NCBI GenBank assembly: GCA_001824485.1
Contig: MHXP01000088.1
Location: 1 to 32,450, forward strand
Direction: 5' to 3'
Source of the DNA: Planctomycetes bacterium GWA2_39_15
GTDB lineage: Bacteria; Planctomycetota; Brocadiia; Brocadiales; Brocadiaceae
Length of the DNA stretch: 32,450 nt
The position numbers were made by a program, and so were the translations under genes. Below, piece after piece: positions 1 to 7,748 of this stretch (within the stretch, counting starts at the first letter, position 1; each line of letters begins with the position of its first letter). The notes beneath the pieces were generated by a model. The model was not told the origin of the DNA and ran no database searches. It was given only the letters and a program-made list of their open reading frames with translations.

Positions 1-409
1 ATAAGCTGCCGACAAATCCATTGGTAGCCGTTATCGTGCCTATAACATATAATGCAGTGCCAGGGGTGGTCGTACCGACGCCGACATTGCCGTCGTTTCT
101 TACATACAGGGTACTTGTCCCAGAGGTGTTAACTACCTGGAGCGATGCAGCGGTGTTGGCTGAGGACGAACCGGCAATATAGAGCATTGCCGGTTGTGTA
201 GTCGTCCCGATGCTTACCGTGGCAGAACCTACGTACAGTGTGCTTGTACCTCCAGCCACAGTCGTGCCCCTTACTACATTAAATCCGCTTGATGTGCCGA
301 GGATTAACTCAACGTCTGCAGCCTTGATTATCCCATTACTCAAACCAAGGAGTATCCCGATCAGAACAAACGCACACCACAATTGCCCAACGGCATAACC
401 CTTTTTCAT
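1..409 (-). CDS. Secreted repeat-rich surface/fibre-like protein, 5' part only
   Basis: The frame opens with ATG at 409 and stays open to the window edge, so only the first 136 codons are seen and the C-terminus is missing. A GGGGGGAG ribosome binding site lies just upstream. The N-terminus begins MKKGYAVGQLWCAFVL, with a positive start, a hydrophobic core to about residue 25 and a likely cleavage after IKA near residue 30, so it is probably exported. After that come short Gly/Thr/Ser-rich modules containing STLYVGSA, GTTTQPAMLYIAG, STLYVRNDGNVGVGTTTPG and ALYVIGTITATNG. The GNVGVGTTTPG type of module is common in phage tail-fibre and bacterial surface proteins that end in an intramolecular chaperone (peptidase S74) domain; whether this one does cannot be seen. 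Function is not known. An export role is inferred from the signal peptide only. Confidence 0.72.
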   Translation of the reverse strand, partial: MKKGYAVGQLWCAFVLIGILLGLSNGIIKAADVELILGTSSGFNVVRGTTVAGGTSTLYVGSATVSIGTTTQPAMLYIAGSSSANTAASLQVVNTSGTSTLYVRNDGNVGVGTTTPGTALYVIGTITATNGFVGSL

Positions 410-458
410 ACTCCCCCCTCACCTTACCTTTTTTCGGATGTTCACCCTAAAAAATCTA

Positions 459-487
459 ATAATAGCAACTGTAAGTTGTTATGTCTG
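459..487 (-). promoter_or_regulatory. Candidate promoter of the surface-protein gene
   Basis: On the minus strand CAGACA (82-87 of the 400s, i.e. 482-487) is followed after 17 bases by TATTAT (459-464). The -10 is good and the -35 is weak. The perfect dyad CAACTGTAAGTTG (466-478) sits in the spacer, where a regulator could bind. Predicted by eye only. Confidence 0.3.
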
Positions 488-753
488 TTTTAAGGTTTTT
501 CTCATGCTGACTACATGAAAAATACCCACAAAAGCCAAAGTTATATTTTATGTAATAAACACAATAAAATTATGGAAGTCAAATGATTTTTACAAGAAAC
601 GAAAATTTAATTTCACCCGTGAAATATACTCAAATTATTATATATATTTTATATTTACCTTAAAAAGTGGCAATTTATAGTGAACGACTTAAATAAGCCG
701 ACATACAAGTTTCAATAATAGATTTCCACATCTCATTCTAGCACATAACAATC

Positions 754-784
754 TTGACTTTTAATGAAAATGGATTAGTATATT
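754..784 (+). promoter_or_regulatory. Candidate promoter of the rhomboid gene
   Basis: TTGACT at 754-759 is followed by TAGTAT (776-781, 16-base spacer) or TATATT (779-784, 19-base spacer). The expected transcript start is near 790, about 80 bases before the rhomboid ATG. No other clear -35 element occurs in the gap. Confidence 0.42.
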
Positions 785-870
785 TGTATAAATTATTCAT
801 CATGTATTTATTCGTCTGGAACATTTCTTACCAGCAGATTAGATAGTTTAAGTTAGATTGTCTCAAAAAA

Positions 871-1752
871 ATGCGTAATAACAGACTTATCTTTGGAATA
901 AATATTGGAAGTAAATGGACACGCGTGATTATGATTTTGATAATCGCCAATGTTAGCGTGTTTATGCTTCAACTACTATTTTCAACGGTAAGTTCGCAGT
1001 TATCATCACAGTCAACAAATATTTTAACAGACGTGCAATCAGGGTTTTCATCTGCGCAACCATGGTATTATCCGGCTTTCGATAAGTTCACAAAATTATT
1101 CTGGCTTTACCCGCCTGATGCCATCGGTCATTTGTGGTTATGGCAGTTTTTTACTTACATGTTCTTGCACAGCACAACAAATGCATGGCACCTGATTTTT
1201 AATATGCTTGTGCTCTGGATGTTTGGAAGCGAGGTCGAACGTGTGCTTGGAACGAGGCGATTTTTAACGCTTTATTTTACTGCGGGTATCTTTGCTGGAA
1301 TATGCTGTTGTATTTTTACACCATGGACTCCTATTGTAGGGGCTTCTGGAGCCATATTAGCTATTGAGATTGCCTTTGCCATGTATTTCCCCAACACTAC
1401 AATTATCTTCTATTTCTTTCCCATGAAGGCAAAGTATCTTGTCATGATCCTTACGGGCATCACAATCTTTAACTGTATTGCGCCTAAAACTGACAATGTC
1501 GCACACTATGCCCACCTTGGAGGTCTTATATATGGGTTTTTATTTGTCAGGTATTCCTATCGGGTATCAGAGTATCTTAAAAAATTGCAAATTTACCAAC
1601 ACGAAAAAGAGTTGATGAAAGACCAGGAACTGCGCGCAAAAGTAGACGTAATCCTTGAAAAGGTTAATCGTGAAGGTATGCAAAACTTGACGTGGAGGGA
1701 AAAGAACTTTCTCAAGACTGCCAGTAAGCGGTATAAAAGAAACAAAATTTGA
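871..1752 (+). CDS. Rhomboid-family intramembrane serine protease
   Basis: A polytopic membrane protein of 293 residues, predicted to cleave transmembrane substrates within the inner membrane. The first membrane segment is at about residues 18-40, then a polar loop (41-85). The rhomboid core follows: WHLIFN (His107, Asn111), the nucleophile motif GASG with Ser159, and AHLGG with the likely catalytic His215, so the Ser-His dyad is intact. The C-terminal cytoplasmic tail (about 245-293) contains VILEKV...GMQNLTWREKNFL, resembling the small tail domain (DUF6576 type) found on some bacterial rhomboids. The ATG at 871 is preceded only by AAAAAA, with no Shine-Dalgarno site. A terminator follows directly, so it is probably a single-gene unit. 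The substrate cannot be inferred; the family assignment is firm. Confidence 0.9.
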   Translation: MRNNRLIFGINIGSKWTRVIMILIIANVSVFMLQLLFSTVSSQLSSQSTNILTDVQSGFSSAQPWYYPAFDKFTKLFWLYPPDAIGHLWLWQFFTYMFLHSTTNAWHLIFNMLVLWMFGSEVERVLGTRRFLTLYFTAGIFAGICCCIFTPWTPIVGASGAILAIEIAFAMYFPNTTIIFYFFPMKAKYLVMILTGITIFNCIAPKTDNVAHYAHLGGLIYGFLFVRYSYRVSEYLKKLQIYQHEKELMKDQELRAKVDVILEKVNREGMQNLTWREKNFLKTASKRYKRNKI

Positions 1753-1795
1753 ATAAGTTTTGAATGTAATTACGAATCACACTGTAACATAGATG

Positions 1796-1830
1796 AGGCA
1801 TGAAGTACGAATAACTCTTTATGCCTTTTT
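1796..1830 (+). terminator. Rho-independent terminator after the rhomboid gene
   Basis: AGGCATGAAG (1796-1805) pairs with CTTTATGCCT (1817-1826) as a ten-base-pair stem with one G-U pair, followed by five T. It lies 44 bases after the rhomboid stop and before the true dapB start, which argues against the longer dapB reading frame that runs through it. Confidence 0.75.
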
Positions 1831-1891
1831 GGTCAAAATAAATTTGGTTGCGGCTATGCCGCTTCATTTTCTTATTTATAGGGTTAAAACA

Positions 1892-2689
1892 ATGTTTAAG
1901 ATTGCTGTAAATGGTGCATGTGGTAAGATGGGAGCAAGGATTGCCGCACTTATCTTTGAAGACCCTGAATTAAAATTAGTGGCTGCATTAGAAAGGGCTG
2001 GACATCCATCACTCGGGAAAGATGTTGGTTCCATCGCCGCCTGTGGCGAAACAAATATCAAAATTACAACGACTTTAAACACTCAGGCTGATGTATTAAT
2101 TGATTTTTCGTCACCTGAATCCACAGTTGCTATCGCCGATATTTGTGCGAAGAAGAACATCGCCCTTGTAGTTGGTACAACAGGGTTGAACTCTCAGCAA
2201 CATGAAAGAATACAGCAAATTTCAAAGACTATTCCTTGTCTGGTTTCGCCAAATATGAGCGTTGGCGTCAACGTTATGTTCGACCTTGCAGCGCAAATGT
2301 CAAAGATACTCGGAAAGGATTTTGACATTGAAATATTAGAAACTCATCACCGATTCAAGAAGGATTCGCCTAGCGGCACGGCATTGCGGATTGCTGAGAA
2401 AATCTGCGAAGCAACAAACAAAAAGATGGATAAAGACGTTATTTACGGCCGTCATGGCATTACGGGTGAACGTCCTATGAACCAGATATGCATGCATGCA
2501 ATCAGAAGCGGCGATGTCATAGGTGAGCACACAGTTATTTTTGGCAGCTTAGGAGAACGCATTGAGATTACCCACAAGGCACATACAAGAGATACTTTTG
2601 TACGCGGCGCCATCCGTGCAGCAAAGTTTATAGCCCAGAAACAACCAGGAATGTATCGTATGTCAGATGTCCTTCAGATAAAATCGTAA
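1892..2689 (+). CDS. dapB: 4-hydroxy-tetrahydrodipicolinate reductase
   Basis: DapB reduces 4-hydroxy-tetrahydrodipicolinate with NAD(P)H in the diaminopimelate/lysine pathway, in the cytosol. The N-terminal Rossmann motif is VNGACGKMG (from about residue 6). The family signature follows in the middle: ETHHRFKKDSPSGTA, with the catalytic His pair and the Lys that binds the substrate. The C-terminal half shows SGDVIGEHTVIFGSLGERIEITHKA, typical of the tetramerisation/substrate domain. The open frame extends upstream to 1793, but that extension crosses a terminator and has no homology to the family. Starting at MFKIAVNG (1892) gives 265 residues, the usual length. The Shine-Dalgarno site is weak (AGGG 8 bases upstream). 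No other lysine gene is adjacent. Confidence 0.95.
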   Translation: MFKIAVNGACGKMGARIAALIFEDPELKLVAALERAGHPSLGKDVGSIAACGETNIKITTTLNTQADVLIDFSSPESTVAIADICAKKNIALVVGTTGLNSQQHERIQQISKTIPCLVSPNMSVGVNVMFDLAAQMSKILGKDFDIEILETHHRFKKDSPSGTALRIAEKICEATNKKMDKDVIYGRHGITGERPMNQICMHAIRSGDVIGEHTVIFGSLGERIEITHKAHTRDTFVRGAIRAAKFIAQKQPGMYRMSDVLQIKS

Positions 2690-2729
2690 ATTAGCCCTTC
2701 TGCAATATTACTTTCCACAAATCCAAAGT

Positions 2730-2792
2730 GAAGTTGAGAAGGAGGGAATTTAGGGAAACGAGTACATCTCAAACTCCCATCTTCTCAACTTC
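2730..2792. repeat. Long inverted repeat between dapB and clpB
   Basis: The arm 2730-2751, beginning GAAGTTGAGAAG, is the reverse complement of 2771-2792, ending CTTCTCAACTTC. The first 12 pairs are perfect; the full 22-bp arms have two mismatches and one G-U pair, with a 19-base loop. No T-run follows on either strand, so it is not an ordinary terminator. It resembles a small palindromic repeat unit (REP/MITE-like), but no second copy is seen in this window. Confidence 0.6.
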
Positions 2793-2858
2793 CCAATTTC
2801 AATTCTTAACGTTTTTGTGGCTATTTTAAGCCTTTAAATATTAAAAAAATACAAAACT

Positions 2859-5468
2859 ATGAGATTTGATAAATTTACAATTAAAGCACAAGAGGCTGTA
2901 CAGGAAGCACAGGAATTAGCTGAATCTAAAAGACAGCAACAAATACTCGCTGTTCATTTACTGGAAGTATTACTAACACAGGAACAGGGAATAGTAGTCC
3001 CTCTTTTTAAAAAATTAGGTGTTGATACTAATACCATTCTCGATAAGACGATGGCGGCTGTTAATAAACTACCGCAAGTAAGCGGATCTGGCGCACCCGG
3101 GCAGGCATATGTAAGCGCAGAACTTCGAGATACCTTTAATCTTGCGTGGGAAGAAGCCGGTAAACTAAAAGATGAGTATGTAAGCACTGAACATCTGTTA
3201 TTATCTTTGTCAGGGCAAAAGAGTACTTCCTCCGGCAGAATATTAAACGAGGCTGGTGTTAAAAAAGATAATATTTATATGGCATTGAAAGAGATCAGGG
3301 GTAGTCAAAGGGTTACAGACCAAAATCCTGAAGAAAAGTATCAAGCCCTTGAACGTTATAGCAAAGACCTCGTCGAATTAGCTCGTAAAGGGAAGCTTGA
3401 TCCTGTTATAGGACGCGATGATGAAATAAGACGTGTGATCCAAGTTTTATCCCGCAGGACAAAAAATAATCCTGTACTAATAGGCGAACCCGGAGTTGGA
3501 AAGACTGCTATCGTTGAAGGACTGGCACAACGAATAGTCAATGGTGATATCCCAGAGAGTTTGAAAAATAAGCGCGTCATGTCTTTAGATATGGGCGCAT
3601 TGATTGCAGGCACGAAATACAGGGGTGAGTTTGAAGACCGTCTTAAAGCAGTGCTTAAAGAAATTGGAGAAAAAGAAGGCCAAATAATTCTCTTCATAGA
3701 CGAGTTACATACTGTTGTTGGCGCTGGTGCGGCTGAAGGCGCTATGGACGCATCCAATCTTTTAAAACCTGCATTGGCCCGCGGTGAATTGCGCTGCGTA
3801 GGAGCTACTACCCTTGATGAATATAGAAAACATATTGAAAAGGACGCCGCACTAGAAAGACGATTTCAACAGGTATACGTTGGTGAACCATCAGTAGAAG
3901 ATACAATTGCAATTCTAAGGGGATTAAAGGAAAGATACGAATTACATCACGGTGTACGCATCAAAGATTCTGCAATCGTAGCCGCCGCTACACTTTCACA
4001 TCGCTACATATCCGACCGATTTTTACCAGACAAGGCAATTGACTTAATTGATGAAGCAGCCTCAAAACTGAGGATTGAAATTGACAGTATGCCGATAGAA
4101 CTGGACGAGATTGAACGCAAAATCATGCAATTAGAGATTGAAAAAGAGGCGCTTAAAAAAGAAAAGGATACTGCCTCGAAGCAACGAATGGAGAAGATTG
4201 AGAAACAGGTGTCTGATTTAAGAGAAGATTCGGGAGCTCTACGCACCCAGTGGGAGAACGAGAAAAAGATTATCAAAGAAATACAGGATATTAATTCGAA
4301 GATTGATCAGGCACGTATTGAAGAACAAACGGCTCAAAGGGAAGGAAATTTAGGAAAGGTAGCCGAAATACGTTACGGACTCATCAGAGAATGCGAGCAG
4401 AAACTGAAACAAAAACATAATGAATTGCAAGATTTGCAAAAAAACAAGCCTCTACTCAACGAAGAAGTGGATGCCGATGACATTGCTATGGTTGTCTCCA
4501 AATGGACGGGAATTCCTGTTACACGCATGCTGGAAGGTGAAAAGGAAAAACTTTTAAAAATGGAGGACCTACTGACGGAAAGAGTTGTTGGTCAGGACGA
4601 AGCCGTCAGGGCTGTATCTAACGGTATTCGACGTGCCCGTGCCGGGCTTCAAGACCCAAACCGTCCCATTGGTACATTCTTGTTTCTAGGCCCTACCGGG
4701 GTTGGCAAAACAGAGCTTTGTAAAGCACTGGCTGCTTTCTTGTTCGACAATGAAAATGCCATGGTGCGGATTGATATGTCTGAATTTATGGAACAGCACT
4801 CAGTTGCCAGGCTAATTGGCGCTCCCCCAGGATATATTGGTTATGATGAGGGTGGACGACTGACTGAAGCAATTCGGAGAAGACCTTATTCTGTAATCCT
4901 GTTTGACGAAATTGAAAAAGCGCATCGGGATGTATTTAATATTTTACTTCAGGTTTTCGATGACGGCCGATTGACAGATGGACATGGCAGAACTGTTGAT
5001 TTTAAAAATACTATTATCGTTATGACATCAAATATCGCCAGTCAGTGGATTCAGGATCTTACCGGTCCTGAAAATGAGGAAGAGTTGAGAAGACGAGCCA
5101 AACAAGCCTTAAAAGAAGCCTTCAGACCAGAGTTTCTTAATCGCATTGATGAAACAATCATATTCCACAGTTTGTCAAAAGAACTAATAAATCAGATTGC
5201 TGAGATACAGTTAAAAGAACTTCAAAAGCGTCTAGCAAAACATAACTTCCGATTAACTGTCACTGATAGATTAAAAGAAAAGCTTGCACAGGAAGGTTAT
5301 GACCCCCACTTTGGCGCAAGGCCGCTAAAGCGTACAATCCAGCAGATGATCGAAAATCCACTTTCAATGGAAATTCTTGAAGGAAAGTTTACCGACGGAT
5401 CTGAAATCAGAGCAGACATTAAAAATGGAAAGGTGGTATTCACTACCAGTGAGTCAACCACTGTGTAG
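2859..5468 (+). CDS. clpB: ATP-dependent disaggregase ClpB
   Basis: ClpB is a hexameric AAA+ chaperone that threads aggregated proteins through its pore, working with DnaK. The 869-residue product has the complete layout. It contains the N-terminal Clp repeat domain (1-145, starting [18 protein letters not shown]), AAA-1 with Walker A GEPGVGKT (209-216) and Walker B ILFIDELH, the coiled-coil middle domain (about 400-540, rich in E/K/Q), AAA-2 with Walker A GPTGVGKT (611-618) and [11 protein letters not shown], and a C-terminal small domain. The middle domain separates it from ClpA and ClpC. Start ATG 2859 has no Shine-Dalgarno site. I looked for a CIRCE-type operator upstream and found none, so its heat-shock control is not evident. 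Confidence 0.97.
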   Translation: MRFDKFTIKAQEAVQEAQELAESKRQQQILAVHLLEVLLTQEQGIVVPLFKKLGVDTNTILDKTMAAVNKLPQVSGSGAPGQAYVSAELRDTFNLAWEEAGKLKDEYVSTEHLLLSLSGQKSTSSGRILNEAGVKKDNIYMALKEIRGSQRVTDQNPEEKYQALERYSKDLVELARKGKLDPVIGRDDEIRRVIQVLSRRTKNNPVLIGEPGVGKTAIVEGLAQRIVNGDIPESLKNKRVMSLDMGALIAGTKYRGEFEDRLKAVLKEIGEKEGQIILFIDELHTVVGAGAAEGAMDASNLLKPALARGELRCVGATTLDEYRKHIEKDAALERRFQQVYVGEPSVEDTIAILRGLKERYELHHGVRIKDSAIVAAATLSHRYISDRFLPDKAIDLIDEAASKLRIEIDSMPIELDEIERKIMQLEIEKEALKKEKDTASKQRMEKIEKQVSDLREDSGALRTQWENEKKIIKEIQDINSKIDQARIEEQTAQREGNLGKVAEIRYGLIRECEQKLKQKHNELQDLQKNKPLLNEEVDADDIAMVVSKWTGIPVTRMLEGEKEKLLKMEDLLTERVVGQDEAVRAVSNGIRRARAGLQDPNRPIGTFLFLGPTGVGKTELCKALAAFLFDNENAMVRIDMSEFMEQHSVARLIGAPPGYIGYDEGGRLTEAIRRRPYSVILFDEIEKAHRDVFNILLQVFDDGRLTDGHGRTVDFKNTIIVMTSNIASQWIQDLTGPENEEELRRRAKQALKEAFRPEFLNRIDETIIFHSLSKELINQIAEIQLKELQKRLAKHNFRLTVTDRLKEKLAQEGYDPHFGARPLKRTIQQMIENPLSMEILEGKFTDGSEIRADIKNGKVVFTTSESTTV

Positions 5469-5525
5469 AAAGTTATTGTTTACATATAAAACAGATGAGA
5501 TATCATAGGAATAAAATATGAAATC

Positions 5526-5550
5526 TGGTGGCACAGGCTTCCAGCCTGTG
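5526..5550 (+). repeat. REP-like palindrome, left copy
   Basis: A 25-base unit starting TGGTGGCACAGGC and ending GCCTGTG; CACAGGC and GCCTGTG form the stem. In the RAYT reading frame it encodes GGTGFQPV, so it is built into the start of the transposase remnant. It is the reverse complement of the copy at 5808-5832 except for the central loop. Confidence 0.72.
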
Positions 5551-5613
5551 AAAGAATTTAGAATTTACAGAAGAAACTTACCCCATTGGGAACGGCCAGA
5601 AAGTGTATATTTC

Positions 5614-5728
5614 CTAGCGCAGCACAGCCGCAACCAAAACAACCCCTCTCTTTCCCCCCTTCGCAAGGGGGGACACAGGGGGGTGTAAAAAAACTTGCAA
5701 AAAAAGGAAGTTTTTACACAGTAATACT
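5614..5728. mobile_element. ~115-bp insert with GC-rich palindrome inside the RAYT remnant
   Basis: The insert separates codons for VYF and ITFKT that are contiguous in intact relatives, and its length (115, not a multiple of three) explains the frame change. It carries a perfect palindrome, CCCCCCTT-CGC-AAGGGGGG (5654-5672), followed by a second run of six G (5678-5683). It encodes nothing and has no visible transposase, so it looks like a small non-autonomous element or a second REP family. Exact ends and a target duplication could not be fixed by eye. Confidence 0.5.
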
Positions 5729-5807
5729 ATAACCTTTAAAACATTCAGGCAAGCTATTCTTACAGAAGAATCAAGAAACATTATATTTAATAGCATCCGC
5801 ATAAAAA

Positions 5808-5832
5808 CACAGGCAAGATGCCTGTGCCACCA
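5808..5832 (-). repeat. REP-like palindrome, right (inverted) copy
   Basis: Starts CACAGGCAAGATGCCTGTG and ends CCACCA. The stem CACAGGC/GCCTGTG and the tail GCCACCA are identical to the inverted complement of the copy at 5526-5550; only the loop differs. It sits exactly at the junction where the catalytic middle of the transposase is missing. Confidence 0.7.
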
Positions 5833-6066
5833 AGAGTATGGCTGGATGAAAATTATGATAGAATAATCAGGGACAACAAAGAATTTCAGGAAAAAATGAA
5901 TTACATTATAAATAATCCGGTAAAAACCAACCTTGTTGAAGCAGCAAAAGATTATAAATGGTTATACATCTTTGATTAATCTGATAACATATTAAAAACA
6001 AATGCATAATTTTATATTTTTATTATGAATGAATACCTACGAATCTCTTAAACAATGGAGCAAATT

Positions 6067-6561
6067 ATGAGCAAACGGATATATCATGTTAAATATTTAT
6101 CTTTCACAGTCCTGTTTACACTAACCTTATTTTTGTTCTTAGCAAACGCTCACGCAGGTGACAGCATCACAAAAATAACTGCTTCAGAGTTGGAAGCGGT
6201 GTTAGGAAACAACAAAGGTAAAGTGGTAATCGTTGACCTGTGGGCAACGTGGTGTCCCCCCTGCAGAAAAGAGATACCCGGTTTCATAAACCTTTACAAT
6301 AAATACAAAGGAAACGGCGTTGAAATTATTGGTATTGCCTTTGATGAAAACGGAGTTGAAGTAGTCCCCCCCTTCGTCAAAAAAATGGGCATCAATTACC
6401 CCATCTATCTTGAGGGAGACGGTATTGCCCAGGCTTATGACTTACGGGCATATCCCACCACTATCATATATGGTAAAGACGGCAAAGTTGCAAATACGCA
6501 TATCGGCTATGTATCTGAAAAAGAGTTTGATGCTGAAATTGGAGAATTGTTAAAAAAGTAG
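6067..6561 (+). CDS. TlpA/ResA-like periplasmic thioredoxin
   Basis: A 164-residue exported thiol-disulfide oxidoreductase. The N-terminus (MSKRIYHVKY then a hydrophobic stretch ending LFLANAHAG) is a signal peptide or membrane anchor, cleaved probably after AHA. The thioredoxin fold follows, with VDLWATWCPPCRKEIPGF holding the redox pair Cys63 and Cys66, and the cis-Pro loop in RAYPTTIIYG. The Trp-Cys-Pro-Pro-Cys motif is typical of ResA/TlpA proteins, which reduce disulfides, often for cytochrome c maturation. An in-frame ATG at 6055 would add four residues, but GGAG at 6057-6060 is placed six bases before ATG 6067, so I prefer 6067. The gene stands alone, so its partner is not shown. Confidence 0.88.
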   Translation: MSKRIYHVKYLSFTVLFTLTLFLFLANAHAGDSITKITASELEAVLGNNKGKVVIVDLWATWCPPCRKEIPGFINLYNKYKGNGVEIIGIAFDENGVEVVPPFVKKMGINYPIYLEGDGIAQAYDLRAYPTTIIYGKDGKVANTHIGYVSEKEFDAEIGELLKK

Positions 6562-6650
6562 TTGAAAGATATTTGGAATCAAAGATTTCTCTGATTTCAC
6601 ATCATCTGAATTGTGTGTGCAATTTGTTATTGCAAAACCTTCTGATAAGG

Positions 6651-7748
6651 TCATCGCCTTGTAAGGTTGTTAAGAATGTCTATGCCGCGTTTGAGAGTAT
6701 CTTCTGATGCCGCATAAGATATTCGGAAGTGGGTATGGCGTTCGGAAAATACACTACCCGGAATGATAAGCAGCTTTTTTTGGATTGCCGCTGTCACAAA
6801 CTCCTCATCAGTGCCCCACGGTACTTGTGGAAATAGGTAAAACGCACCGCCAGGTTTTACAATTTGGTATTTATCCTTTAAACCATCATACATCAAGTCT
6901 CTTTTCTTTTTATAACTTGTAATATATTTGCTCATATCTATTCCCAACGACCTGAACACTGCATACTGGGCAAAAGAAGCTGCACAGACAAATGTGTATT
7001 GCTGCAGTTTTATCATCTCACTAATAACCTTGGCTGGTCCCGCCGCATAACCCATTCGCCATCCCGTCATGGCAAAGGATTTGGAAAAACCATCCAGAAT
7101 CAATGTATTTTCATAGTATCTTCCAATGCTATCAAATTCATGATTGTAATCATAATCATGATATATCTCATCAGAAATGATAAGTAGATTGTGCTTTTGG
7201 GCTAATTCTGCAATCTCTTTAAGTTCAAGAGATGTACACATCGCTCCGGTTGGATTAGCAGGGCTATTGATAACAAGCAACTTGGATTTTTTTGTGATGC
7301 GAGGCTGGATGCGTGCAGCAGTCAATTTAAAGTCTGGATACGTGTCAACAAATACAGACTTGCCCCCGCAGAAATTGGTCAGATGTTTGTAACTAACGAA
7401 TGATGGGTCTGGTATTATAACTTCGTCTTCTGGATTGACCAATACCATAAGCGCTAATGTTAGCGCCCCGGAGACTCCGGAAGTAATAATTATGTTTTCA
7501 GCATTAACGCCACGTTTCTTCTGAAGCTGTTTAAGCAAAGCATCGCGGAGTTCTGGTATGCCTTGTGTTACTGTATATTTATTTGCACCATCGTTGATGG
7601 CATTAACGGCCTCTGTTTTAATCTCCTCAGGAACATCAAAATCCGGCTGACCTATGCTAAGGTTCACCGGATTTTGCATTTTTTGTGCCAGATCAAAGAC
7701 TTTTCTTATTCCAGAGGAGTCTATTTTAGACATCCTTTGGGCAATCAT
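6651..7748 (-). CDS. Class I/II PLP-dependent aminotransferase (aspartate aminotransferase-like)
   Basis: A cytosolic fold-type I aminotransferase of 365 residues that moves an amino group between an amino acid and a 2-oxo acid. Visible landmarks are SIGQPDF near residue 31, YTVTQGIPELR (58-68), NPTG (165-168), SDEIY with Asp193 for the pyridine nitrogen, FSKSFAMTGWRMGY with the PLP Lys223 and phosphate-contacting Arg231, and HFRISYA near the C-terminus, whose Arg binds the substrate carboxylate. It is shorter than many AspC-type enzymes (about 390), but nothing essential is missing. Its ATG overlaps the stop of the small basic protein gene as TAATG, so translation is probably coupled. The amino acid substrate cannot be assigned; alternatives include aspartate, alanine or aromatic specificity. 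Confidence 0.9.
   Translation of the reverse strand: MIAQRMSKIDSSGIRKVFDLAQKMQNPVNLSIGQPDFDVPEEIKTEAVNAINDGANKYTVTQGIPELRDALLKQLQKKRGVNAENIIITSGVSGALTLALMVLVNPEDEVIIPDPSFVSYKHLTNFCGGKSVFVDTYPDFKLTAARIQPRITKKSKLLVINSPANPTGAMCTSLELKEIAELAQKHNLLIISDEIYHDYDYNHEFDSIGRYYENTLILDGFSKSFAMTGWRMGYAAGPAKVISEMIKLQQYTFVCAASFAQYAVFRSLGIDMSKYITSYKKKRDLMYDGLKDKYQIVKPGGAFYLFPQVPWGTDEEFVTAAIQKKLLIIPGSVFSERHTHFRISYAASEDTLKRGIDILNNLTRR

Larger units (their letters stand above)
410..870. other. AT-rich intergenic region without a recognised gene
   Basis: This 460-bp stretch separates the leftward surface-protein gene from the rightward rhomboid gene. It is very AT-rich, including a TATATATATTTTATATTT-like block near 640-655. 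I see no open frame with a convincing start, no tRNA and no long repeat. It holds the candidate divergent promoters listed separately, and a small dyad CAACT-GTA-AGTTG at 466-478 that could be an operator. Confidence 0.5.
5518..5979 (+). pseudogene. Decayed REP-associated tyrosine transposase (RAYT, IS200-like)
   Basis: Three fragments of one RAYT-type gene are recognisable. The first (5518-5613) starts MKSGGTGFQPV and reads FRIYRRNLPHWERPESVYF. The second is in another frame (5729-5806) and reads ITFKTFRQAILTEESRNIIF then NSIRI. The third (5833-5979) reads RVWLDENYDRIIRD, EFQEKMNYIINNPVKTNLVE and ends KWLYIFD-stop. Fragment one and two are separated by a ~115-bp insert. Between two and three the segment that should carry the His-hydrophobe-His motif and catalytic Tyr is missing, and a REP palindrome occupies the junction. 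The gene cannot make an active enzyme. In this family the protein mobilises REP palindromes, and two such palindromes are present here. The identification rests on remembered family motifs. Confidence 0.82.

Noticed and set aside
1793-1891. Upstream extension of the dapB reading frame
   Set aside because: It runs through the rhomboid terminator, has no ribosome binding site and adds residues not found in DapB; MFKIAVNG at 1892 fits the family.
2760-2858. CIRCE or sigma-32 type heat-shock promoter upstream of clpB
   Set aside because: No TTAGCACTC/GAGTGCTAA repeat and no CTTGAA paired with CCCAT at proper distance; only an isolated CCCATCT inside the inverted repeat.
3356-4276. Long antisense open frames inside clpB
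   Set aside because: They are low-complexity Ser/Ile-rich translations of the reverse strand of a well-conserved gene and have no ribosome binding site.
6600-6660. Small dyads (GCAAT-ttgtt-ATTGC and ACCTT-ctgat-AAGGT) between the thioredoxin and aminotransferase genes
   Set aside because: Stems of five pairs without a T-run; too weak to call a terminator.
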